Below, one piece after another: positions 1-6,367 of a DNA stretch of 12,072 bases. The notes under the pieces are model-generated. The model was not told the DNA's origin. It did no database searches and was given only the letters and a program-made list of their open reading frames with translations. The stretch's first letter is position 1. Each line of letters starts with the position of its first letter. The position numbers and the translations under genes are program-made. The DNA is from Mollicutes bacterium (lineage in GTDB: Bacteria; Bacillota_I; Bacilli_A; Izemoplasmatales; Izemoplasmataceae), in the NCBI GenBank assembly GCA_003559585.1, contig PWKX01000206.1:1-12072 (forward strand), read 5' to 3'.

Positions 1-2871
1 CCGTTTTTTGAACCGTTTAACGATACGGTAAAAGAAGACTTTAAGCGGGTTAAAAAAGGAGATTTATCTGTTAAAAATTATGGTGTGCTTGGTCACTACA
101 AACCATACTCATCTAAACTACAAGAAGACATCTCAGCGATCATTGATCACAAAACCTACAACAACTTACTTGAAGGCTTATTAGAAAACGCCTTAGAACC
201 TTATGATTACAGCACTGATAATCCCTTTAGTTACGGCGAAGATGTGCCTGTTAAAGAACCCGCACTGACCTACATTAATGATTTAAACTATGCACAAGAA
301 AAAGTTTTAAACCTTGTTGATCAACACGATCAACTGGTTATTTGGGGCCCACCAGGCACTGGTAAAAGTCAAACGATCACATCGTTGATCGCCAAGCAAA
401 TTTCTAAGGGTGAAAACGTGTTGGTGGTGAGTGAGAAAAAGGTGGCGCTTGATGTCATTAAAAGCCGGTTAGGCTTTGCCTCGAAATTCGCTTTGTTTAT
501 GGATGATGCCCAAGATAAACAAGCGTTTTATACGCAAGTAAAAAACCACATTGACCCTTTACCACCGACTAGAAAACACAACAACGACACCGATAGTATA
601 AATACAGCCATTACCAAAGTTATGAAAAAGCTTGAAAACATGCACAAGGGCTTTTACACAAAAGGCAACCTTGGCACCGCTTTATATAAACTATACCCAC
701 GCTACATTCAAACCAAAAAGTTAAAAGATGCCTTTTTCCCTGAAACGATTGCCAAGGTCTTTTTTGATGCTTATGATAACCTTGATTATACAACCATACA
801 AACCTTAGAACACATGGCATCCAATACAAAGAAGTTAAAAAATATGTTGATCTATACACGGTTATCCGATCAATATCCGATCATTCATCAGATGAATACC
901 GCGCTAACTAGAAGTGAAAAATTAAAACGAACCCAATTTTATCAAACATTGGATGCGTTTTTAGAGTCTTATGATAAAGCCTTTTTCTTTAGAAAACGCG
1001 CATTAAGACGGCGTTTTATTCAAGAACATAGCGACGCCTTAAGCTATCTTTTTGATAAGAAAAAGCATCGCAAGCGACTCATTAAAACATACATTCTTGA
1101 CCGTGCGTTTTATGAAAAAATCAAGACACACTTTTTTAGATTCGAACGCGCTCGCCATCAACGATCCAAACTAACCAGTGAAAAACGGACCTATTTGAAC
1201 ATGTTGTTGTATCAAGAACCCTTTGCTTCAATCAATGACATTCACTTAAAACAAACCGATATTTTTGATGCGCTTTACACCGGCATCATTGAAGATTTTG
1301 AAGCGAAAAACCAAGATAAAGTGTATGACTTAATGCATTATAAAGAACACATGGCAACCTTACAATCTTTAATCCAAGAAAAACAACACATGGTGAGTGA
1401 AACCTTTGCGATGACGCTATATCAAGATGCCTTATCTTTTTCTAATTCAAAACGCATCATGGATATCAAACACCGCTTAGAACAAAGCAGAAAAATGAGT
1501 GTTTCTAGTTTTATTTCTCACTACCAATTAGAACTTTTTTCAAACGTTAAAGTTTGGATGATGACCCCTGAGGTTATCAGTGAGATCATCCCACTTAATT
1601 ATGCGATGTTTGACCTGGTTATCTTTGATGAGGCTAGTCAAATGTTTGTCGAAAAAGCCATTCCTACGATTTACCGTGCGAAAAAAGTCGTCATCGCTGG
1701 TGATACCAAACAGCTAAGACCCTCATCGCTTGGGCAAGGGAAATTACTGGTCGATGAAACAGAAGAAGATGACTTACTCGATATTACCTTAGACGCCAAA
1801 AGTTTACTTGATTTAGCGCGTCATAAATACAAAGAAACCATTCTTAATTATCACTACCGTTCAAAGTATGAAGAGCTTATTAGCTTTTCTAACTATGCAT
1901 TTTATGACGGCAAATTGATGGTTTCTCCCAATCAAACCAAACCTAAAAAACCACCGATTGAATACATCATTTGTGAAGACGGGCTATGGGAAAACAGACG
2001 CAATGTGGCTGAGGCCAAACAAGTCATTGAACTGATCAAAAAAGTGTTACGCCAAAAAGACAAAGAAGAAACCATTGGTGTGATTACCTTTAATACCCAA
2101 CAAAGAAACTTAGTCGAAGACTTACTCGATGAAGAGATGTTTAATAACACGCGCTACCGCAAACGGATTGAACATGAGTTAAACCGACTTGAAGCAGGCG
2201 AAGACAAAAGTTTATTCATTAAAAACATCGAAAACGTCCAAGGGGATGAAAGAGACATCATCATCTTCACCACTGCGTATGCTAAAAATAAAGAAGGCCG
2301 GTTTTTAAGGCAATTTGGTTGGCTCAACAATGAAGGTGGTCAAAACCGTTTAAACGTCGCGATTAGTCGCGCAAAGAAAAAGATTTTTATTGTGTCAAGT
2401 TTTCACCCCTCAACGCTACATGTGGAGGATTTAAAAAGTTTAGGCCCCAAACGCTTAAAAGCATACCTCATGTATTGTTATCACATTTCTAATCAAGATA
2501 TAAAAGCGGCCCAATCGGTGCTTGAATCGATCTCAGACGCTGAGATTCTGCCAGTACTTGGTGAGGCGGATGTGTTTAAAGATGATGTCAAGAACCGGTT
2601 AGAAAAAGAGGCTTTCATGTTAGAAACCGATGTGGGCATCGGCAAATACAAACTAGATTTCGCGTTAAAACATAGCGGCGCTGATTACAACTTAGGCATC
2701 ATTTGTGATAGCCAACAAGACACGGATGTCAGAGATGGGTTTTACCATCAAGAAAAATACTTGCAAGCAAGAGGCTGGCATGTATACCGCATCTTCGCCC
2801 CAGCTTGGTATAAAGATCCAAACAAGCACATGCGTGAGATACGTAAACACATGAAAGAAATGGCACCTTAA
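1..2871 (+). CDS. Superfamily 1 DNA/RNA helicase with C-terminal Vsr/MTES_1575-like nuclease domain, 5' partial
   Basis: The frame is open from base 1 with no stop, so the gene begins outside the window; the GTG at 85 has no convincing ribosome binding site and is not the start. 956 codons are visible. Numbering from base 1: Q-motif-like YAQEKVL, Walker A GPPGTGKS at residue 116, Walker B with DEAS at 543, motif III GDTKQLRP from 567, YHYRS at 617, VQGDERD at 746 and NVAISRAK (arginine finger) near 785-792. This is the UPF1/DNA2-like SF1 layout seen in DUF4011-type helicases. About 420 residues separate Walker A and B, rich in Lys/Glu/Phe and probably helical or coiled coil. The last ~90 residues (KLDFAL at 884, then GIICD, GW and YRIF) resemble the Vsr-like MTES_1575 nuclease fold. 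Such proteins are thought to act in DNA repair or phage defence, and some relatives sit in defence islands; that role is inference here. The gene ends in a strong terminator. Confidence 0.85.
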   Translation, partial: PFFEPFNDTVKEDFKRVKKGDLSVKNYGVLGHYKPYSSKLQEDISAIIDHKTYNNLLEGLLENALEPYDYSTDNPFSYGEDVPVKEPALTYINDLNYAQEKVLNLVDQHDQLVIWGPPGTGKSQTITSLIAKQISKGENVLVVSEKKVALDVIKSRLGFASKFALFMDDAQDKQAFYTQVKNHIDPLPPTRKHNNDTDSINTAITKVMKKLENMHKGFYTKGNLGTALYKLYPRYIQTKKLKDAFFPETIAKVFFDAYDNLDYTTIQTLEHMASNTKKLKNMLIYTRLSDQYPIIHQMNTALTRSEKLKRTQFYQTLDAFLESYDKAFFFRKRALRRRFIQEHSDALSYLFDKKKHRKRLIKTYILDRAFYEKIKTHFFRFERARHQRSKLTSEKRTYLNMLLYQEPFASINDIHLKQTDIFDALYTGIIEDFEAKNQDKVYDLMHYKEHMATLQSLIQEKQHMVSETFAMTLYQDALSFSNSKRIMDIKHRLEQSRKMSVSSFISHYQLELFSNVKVWMMTPEVISEIIPLNYAMFDLVIFDEASQMFVEKAIPTIYRAKKVVIAGDTKQLRPSSLGQGKLLVDETEEDDLLDITLDAKSLLDLARHKYKETILNYHYRSKYEELISFSNYAFYDGKLMVSPNQTKPKKPPIEYIICEDGLWENRRNVAEAKQVIELIKKVLRQKDKEETIGVITFNTQQRNLVEDLLDEEMFNNTRYRKRIEHELNRLEAGEDKSLFIKNIENVQGDERDIIIFTTAYAKNKEGRFLRQFGWLNNEGGQNRLNVAISRAKKKIFIVSSFHPSTLHVEDLKSLGPKRLKAYLMYCYHISNQDIKAAQSVLESISDAEILPVLGEADVFKDDVKNRLEKEAFMLETDVGIGKYKLDFALKHSGADYNLGIICDSQQDTDVRDGFYHQEKYLQARGWHVYRIFAPAWYKDPNKHMREIRKHMKEMAP

Positions 2872-2874
2872 ACC

Positions 2875-2903
2875 AAAAAAGATCAGTTAAACTGATCTTT
2901 TTT
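2875..2903. terminator. Bidirectional intrinsic terminator after the helicase gene
   Basis: AAAAAA, stem GATCAG (2881-2886), loop TTAAA, stem CTGATC (2892-2897), then six T. The flanking A and T runs make it usable from both directions. It begins four bases after the helicase TAA. Confidence 0.8.
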
Positions 2904-2910
2904 CATGAAA

Positions 2911-2939
2911 AAAACTTTAGACGGCTTGTCTAAAGTTTT
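2911..2939 (-). terminator. Intrinsic terminator for the diguanylate cyclase gene
   Basis: A perfect 12-bp stem (2911-2922 with 2928-2939, arms AAAACTTTAGAC and GTCTAAAGTTTT) around a GGCTT loop. Read on the minus strand the stem ends in a run of seven T (complement of 2908-2914). It lies 15 bases past the TAA of the minus-strand gene. Confidence 0.75.
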
Positions 2940-2953
2940 GAATGGTTCGCTTT

Positions 2954-3934
2954 TTATTGATCGAATTGAATTCGGTTTTTACCTGCTTTTTTGGCTTTAT
3001 AAAGCGCCTTATCACAACGCATGATGATGGTTTGTGAGTCATCATCAGGGTGTTTAAGCGTTAAACCAAAACTGGCGGTGACATTCATGCCTTTTTTATG
3101 GTGATAAGCCGCAATGCTTTGTCTTAAGCTTTCGCTTAATGCCATGAGCTCATCTTTTGAAGCAGCAGGACACATGATTAAAAATTCATCGCCACCCCAA
3201 CGCCCAATTGCACAAGACTCAGGGAGCTGTTTTTTCATTAAGTGCGCCAAATCTTTTAACACGTCATCCCCGTTTAAATGACCAAAGGTATCGTTAACGC
3301 TTTTAAACCCGTCGACATCCAACATCATGATGCCCAATGAATCGGGGCTTTCAATGTATTGTTCTAAACTGGCATCTAAACTCAAACGGTTGGCAAGTCC
3401 AGTCAACGTATCGTGGTTGGCTAAATGCTTAATTTCTTCTAACGCTTGATGTAAGTCGGTTGTTTTTTGTTCAACCATCCGTGATAACGCTTCGTTTCTA
3501 GCTTCTAATTCTTTCACAGGATAGCCTTCATCATCATAATTGACTTTACTTGGAAAAGACAAGTGTTTTTGTGCGATTTTCCATTGTCCGTTTTCTAAGA
3601 CAAAGGCTAAGGTGTAGCGTAAATCATTCAACTTGATATGTTGGTTTTGAATGGTGGTTTTAATCGCCATTTGACAAGACACAAACCCAGCGTCCTTCAC
3701 AGGGTTGGTGATTTTAAGTTGTTCGATTTTGTATTCGATGGGACTGGGTGCTTCATCGACAATATCACGTTCGAATACGCTATAACAACGTTCAAAGTCA
3801 TAGGTGTTTTCATCCATCGATGAGCCAAACCCGGTGATGTGTTGACTGAAATGCGTCATGGTTCGTTTTAGATCTCTTTTATCAAAATAATCATCAAAAT
3901 AAGCCATTAAGGCACGGTAAATCTCACTTTCCAT
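2954..3934 (-). CDS. Diguanylate cyclase with N-terminal SnoaL/NTF2-like domain
   Basis: Makes the second messenger c-di-GMP from two GTP. 326 residues from the ATG at 3934, chosen because AGGGGGT lies six bases upstream; an in-frame ATG ten codons earlier has no such site and overlaps the -10 box. Residues ~1-127 match the SnoaL/NTF2-like pattern (aromatic N-terminal helix, ITGFGSSMDE, then alternating strands ending in NGQWKIAQKHLS). A heptad-like helix at ~139-172 (ELEARNEALSRMVEQ) links to a GGDEF domain (173-326) with HDTLTGLANR, metal-binding LDVDGF (D206) and a perfect GGDEF at 247-251. The inhibitory RxxD that normally precedes GGDEF is PESC here, so product inhibition at that site is unlikely. 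No membrane segment: a cytosolic enzyme whose N-terminal pocket may sense a small ligand (inference). It has its own promoter and terminator. Confidence 0.92.
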   Translation of the reverse strand: MESEIYRALMAYFDDYFDKRDLKRTMTHFSQHITGFGSSMDENTYDFERCYSVFERDIVDEAPSPIEYKIEQLKITNPVKDAGFVSCQMAIKTTIQNQHIKLNDLRYTLAFVLENGQWKIAQKHLSFPSKVNYDDEGYPVKELEARNEALSRMVEQKTTDLHQALEEIKHLANHDTLTGLANRLSLDASLEQYIESPDSLGIMMLDVDGFKSVNDTFGHLNGDDVLKDLAHLMKKQLPESCAIGRWGGDEFLIMCPAASKDELMALSESLRQSIAAYHHKKGMNVTASFGLTLKHPDDDSQTIIMRCDKALYKAKKAGKNRIQFDQ

Positions 3935-3962
3935 ATCGTTACCCCCTACACAATATCTAATC

Positions 3963-3992
3963 ATTATATCATGAAAGTTGTGATTGTGTCAG
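3963..3992 (-). promoter_or_regulatory. Sigma-A-type promoter of the diguanylate cyclase gene
   Basis: On the minus strand: -35 CTGACA (complement of 3987-3992), 18-base spacer, extended -10 TGATATAAT with TATAAT at the complement of 3963-3968. The ATG follows about 28 bases after the -10 box. Confidence 0.7.
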
Positions 3993-4012
3993 TAGGAATG
4001 TGTCATTTAATC

Positions 4013-4049
4013 ATGATAAAAAGCGTGTTTAAAACCGTTTTAAAACGGT
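4013..4049 (-). terminator. Possible weak terminator at the end of the DUF2785 gene
   Basis: A perfect 16-base palindrome, ACCGTTTTAAAACGGT (4034-4049), lies over the last codons of the minus-strand gene. Folded as ACCGTT/AACGGT with a four-base loop, it is followed on the minus strand by TTTAAACACGC and then five T (complement of 4018-4022). The T run is interrupted, so termination may be partial. Confidence 0.3.
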
Positions 4050-4799
4050 GATGATGGTTTTTTGTAATGATTTTCGTTCATTTTTTAATAGCAGTGCACT
4101 TAAAAATAACCGCACATTGGTATGTTGAACCAACATGATGTGAAGCGGTAAACTAGAAGGCTCAAAAGCATGAAGCCATGCATCTAAAGCTTTTTTATCC
4201 ATGTGATCATTATGATAAAGGCGCACCAAAATATTGGCCATGCGTTTATCTTCATTGTGATGATATGCCCCGCTGGTCGTGAAGACTTTCTTTTTAACCA
4301 CCGTTAACATTGTATCGACTTGTGCCTGGGTTATATCAATGGTGGCCAGCGCTTCTAATAAATCAGCCCCGTGGGCAATCGCATGCACAAAGCCAATGGC
4401 CTCGTCATACCCACGCATATCTGTTTCTTCACCAAAGGCTTTGATGGCGGTTTCATACACATCATTCAGTCTTGCTTGGTCTAAAAAGGTTTTAACGCTG
4501 TGTCTTTTAATCAGTGCTGCCAGCACAAGGTAAGAAAACGAGCGGGTCAAAATGGGTTTCCCGGGATGAATGTTGTGGTGCATCGTATCAAACAATTCAA
4601 TCAACGTTTCATCGGCTAACAAATCATGTCGAATGATTGTCCAAAAAAAACGGTAGACGTACTCATCACGCAACACAGGGTCAATGTCTCCTATGTGTTT
4701 GATGGCATAAGGATATAACGTATCAAGTGATTCAAGGTTATTTTGCTTTAAATCGTCAAAAAATGTTTTAAAGGCGGTTTTTAATGCTTCTTTATCCAT
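4029..4799 (-). CDS. DUF2785 family protein
   Basis: 256 residues from an ATG with AAAGGA seven bases upstream. Mostly alpha-helical, with no signal peptide or membrane segment, so probably cytosolic. The signature is at residues 129-147: RGYDEAIGFVHAIAHGADL, which matches the conserved 'RG(W/Y)...HA.AHGADL' core of DUF2785, with H139, H143 and D146 as the likely functional polar residues. The length fits the family (~250-290 residues). No biochemical function is established for DUF2785 as far as I know; the conserved His/Asp cluster could bind a ligand or metal, but that is inference. It is read away from the membrane-protein operon at 4919 and sits upstream of the diguanylate cyclase on the same strand, but the latter has its own promoter, so co-transcription is at most partial. 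Confidence 0.8.
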   Translation of the reverse strand: MDKEALKTAFKTFFDDLKQNNLESLDTLYPYAIKHIGDIDPVLRDEYVYRFFWTIIRHDLLADETLIELFDTMHHNIHPGKPILTRSFSYLVLAALIKRHSVKTFLDQARLNDVYETAIKAFGEETDMRGYDEAIGFVHAIAHGADLLEALATIDITQAQVDTMLTVVKKKVFTTSGAYHHNEDKRMANILVRLYHNDHMDKKALDAWLHAFEPSSLPLHIMLVQHTNVRLFLSALLLKNERKSLQKTIITVLKRF

Positions 4800-4824
4800 A
4801 AAATCATCCTTTCATATCACCGTC

Positions 4825-4830
4825 ATTCTA
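4825..4830 (-). promoter_or_regulatory. Candidate -10 box for the DUF2785 gene
   Basis: On the minus strand TGATAGAAT gives an extended -10 (TAGAAT, complement of 4825-4830), 25 bases before the ATG. No good -35 is seen, as is common for extended -10 promoters. It lies back to back with the plus-strand promoter at 4866-4894. Confidence 0.45.
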
Positions 4831-4865
4831 TCATAAAAAAGATTGATAAAACAGTCATTTCAGGG

Positions 4866-4894
4866 TTTTTAAAAGATTAGAAGGGTGGTATAAT
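4866..4894 (+). promoter_or_regulatory. Promoter of the membrane protein / degenerate zincin operon
   Basis: Extended -10 TGGTATAAT (TATAAT at 4889-4894) with only a poor -35 (TTTTTA at 4866-4871, 17-base spacer). The strong AAGGAGG at 4907-4913 follows, five bases before the ATG at 4919. Confidence 0.65.
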
Positions 4895-4918
4895 ATCACG
4901 TGTTACAAGGAGGTTGTC

Positions 4919-5269
4919 ATGGTAAAATTACTGATTTTAATGCTGATGTCACTAATCCCACTGATTACATTCATGACACGATTGGTAGCGTTTGGTGTAT
5001 TTTGGGTGTTTCTCATCTTATTATATATGGGCACACTCGGTGTTTTTACTTATCTACAAACGGGTGATAAAACACGGTCTTTAAAAATACAAGCCGTCCC
5101 CATTGGTTTGTTGCTGGTGTTCTTTTTAAGTTTTGGTTTTCAAGGCATTGGCGGTGAGACGATGGGTGAAACCCTATCCCATCTGTTTATGGTTGTTTTT
5201 ATCATCATTTATTTTTCACCAGTTTTACTATTTGGCTGGCTACTATCACAAGAGATAAAAAAAGATTAA
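4919..5269 (+). CDS. Small multi-pass membrane protein of unknown function
   Basis: 116 residues starting at ATG 4919 behind AAGGAGG. Almost entirely hydrophobic: segments at about 3-19 and 22-46 (split by R21), 58-77 and 85-108, giving three to four membrane spans, with a charged loop (TGDKTRSLK) at ~49-57 and a charged tail EIKKD. By the positive-inside rule the short loop and the C-terminus are probably cytoplasmic. I do not recognise a family; there are no motifs suggesting transport or catalysis. Its TAA overlaps the ribosome binding site of the next gene, so the two are one transcript and probably made together. It could be a membrane partner or anchor for that protein, which itself has no membrane segment (inference). 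Confidence 0.7.
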   Translation: MVKLLILMLMSLIPLITFMTRLVAFGVFWVFLILLYMGTLGVFTYLQTGDKTRSLKIQAVPIGLLLVFFLSFGFQGIGGETMGETLSHLFMVVFIIIYFSPVLLFGWLLSQEIKKD

Positions 5270-5278
5270 GGAGTTTTT

Positions 5279-6262
5279 ATGAAAGTAAACGTTAAAATGG
5301 ATACCATCATTCCTTTTATTAAAGCATTACATTTAAAAGATGAACAAGCGATGCGTGCGGTGTTAAACCACCCTGATTACCAACAAGAACTGGCCTACTA
5401 CAACACGCAATTAACCACAGATATGTTCATCGATTTCATGTTAAACATTGACGATGAGACGCATGAATCTATTTTTGATAAACGCAAAGCATACCTTGAA
5501 GATATCATTAAATATCCGAACAAATACATCGAAGAGGTTGAAAAGATCACCTTTGATACCAAAGATTTAAACCAAGCGTATGATAAAGCACATCAAGCTT
5601 TACCTGAGCATTTAAGCTTTGAATCCTTTGATGTTGTTTTTACGATTGGCCTGGGTAAAGGTTTTGGTTTTTTTGTAGATAACGGCATTCACTTTGATTT
5701 TTTACAAATCATCCACAACATTCCAATGCAAACGGTGATTGATGGGCTTTCCTATGAAATTTTTCAAGCTGCGATGGCCAAAGTTCTTTTAAAGCTTGAA
5801 CCAGATACCTTGCCATTAGATGCTTACTTTTATTTACCGTTTATTTTAGAGGGCTTACCACATAAATACATGTTAAATGGGGAAGGCTTATATTCAAAAG
5901 CTTTGCATGATGCACCGGTCAATCAAACCCATGAACCAGGGTATTTCGATGCGCATGTTCAAAACTTTCACGCCTTATTTAACCGCTTTAAAGAAACGGT
6001 GGATGATATTCGTGCTGGAGATATTACAAATAAAAGCCACATCGATCAAGAACTCCATTTATTTTGGACGGCCGAGATGGCCGAACAAGCTGACCCAGCA
6101 GAACGCCCCCTTAAAATGATTGCCCTTGGTCAAGAATTGATTGGCATCATCCACGATGTTTATGGTAAGGAAGCCTTATACAACATCTTAAACGATTTAA
6201 AGACGTTTCCAACGTTATTAAACGATGCATTTGATTACTTAGGCTTACCATACAAACTTTAA
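5279..6262 (+). CDS. Protein resembling a DUF5700/DUF2268-type zinc metalloprotease, metal site degenerate
   Basis: 327 residues, ATG at 5279 with AAGGAG overlapping the preceding stop codon. No signal peptide or membrane span. Residues 1-110 are helical; then DVVFTIGLGKGFGFFVDN (118-135), a short strand region, and a helix with LSYEIFQAA at 157-165. In gluzincin-type putative proteases of the DUF5700 kind, a Gly-rich strand followed by an HExxH helix and later an EG acid ligand occurs in this order. Here the HExxH position reads YEIFQ (159-163), so both zinc-binding histidines are missing, while E160 and a downstream LEGLPHKY (E191) remain. The fold assignment is by eye and tentative. If right, this is a catalytically dead relative, perhaps a binding or regulatory protein. 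It forms an operon with the upstream membrane protein and ends in a terminator. Confidence 0.6.
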   Translation: MKVNVKMDTIIPFIKALHLKDEQAMRAVLNHPDYQQELAYYNTQLTTDMFIDFMLNIDDETHESIFDKRKAYLEDIIKYPNKYIEEVEKITFDTKDLNQAYDKAHQALPEHLSFESFDVVFTIGLGKGFGFFVDNGIHFDFLQIIHNIPMQTVIDGLSYEIFQAAMAKVLLKLEPDTLPLDAYFYLPFILEGLPHKYMLNGEGLYSKALHDAPVNQTHEPGYFDAHVQNFHALFNRFKETVDDIRAGDITNKSHIDQELHLFWTAEMAEQADPAERPLKMIALGQELIGIIHDVYGKEALYNILNDLKTFPTLLNDAFDYLGLPYKL

Positions 6263-6289
6263 CAAACGCTTTTACAGGTTTGTTTTTTT
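6261..6289 (+). terminator. Intrinsic terminator of the 4919-6262 operon
   Basis: Stem AACAAAC (6261-6267) with GTTTGTT (6278-6284), ten-base loop, T run 6283-6289. The stop codon TAA overlaps the first stem arm. Confidence 0.7.
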
Positions 6290-6310
6290 ATAAAAAGACA
6301 GTGTTTTATG

Positions 6311-6338
6311 TTGAAAAGCGCTTAATATGTGGTATAGT
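6311..6338 (+). promoter_or_regulatory. Promoter of bipA/typA
   Basis: -35 TTGAAA at 6311-6316, 16-base spacer, extended -10 TGGTATAGT (TATAGT at 6333-6338). The best-formed promoter in the window; the ribosome binding site GGAGG is at 6356-6360. Confidence 0.75.
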
Positions 6339-6367
6339 TGTATGTACGCTTTTTTGGAGGCAATAAT

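Noticed and set aside
85..87. GTG as start codon of the helicase
   Set aside because: The frame is open back to base 1, encodes plausible protein and has no ribosome binding site at the GTG; the gene is simply cut by the window.
4279..4533. 84-codon plus-strand open frame
   Set aside because: Antisense to the DUF2785 gene, low-complexity Ser/Ala/Val product and no initiation signal; a shadow frame.
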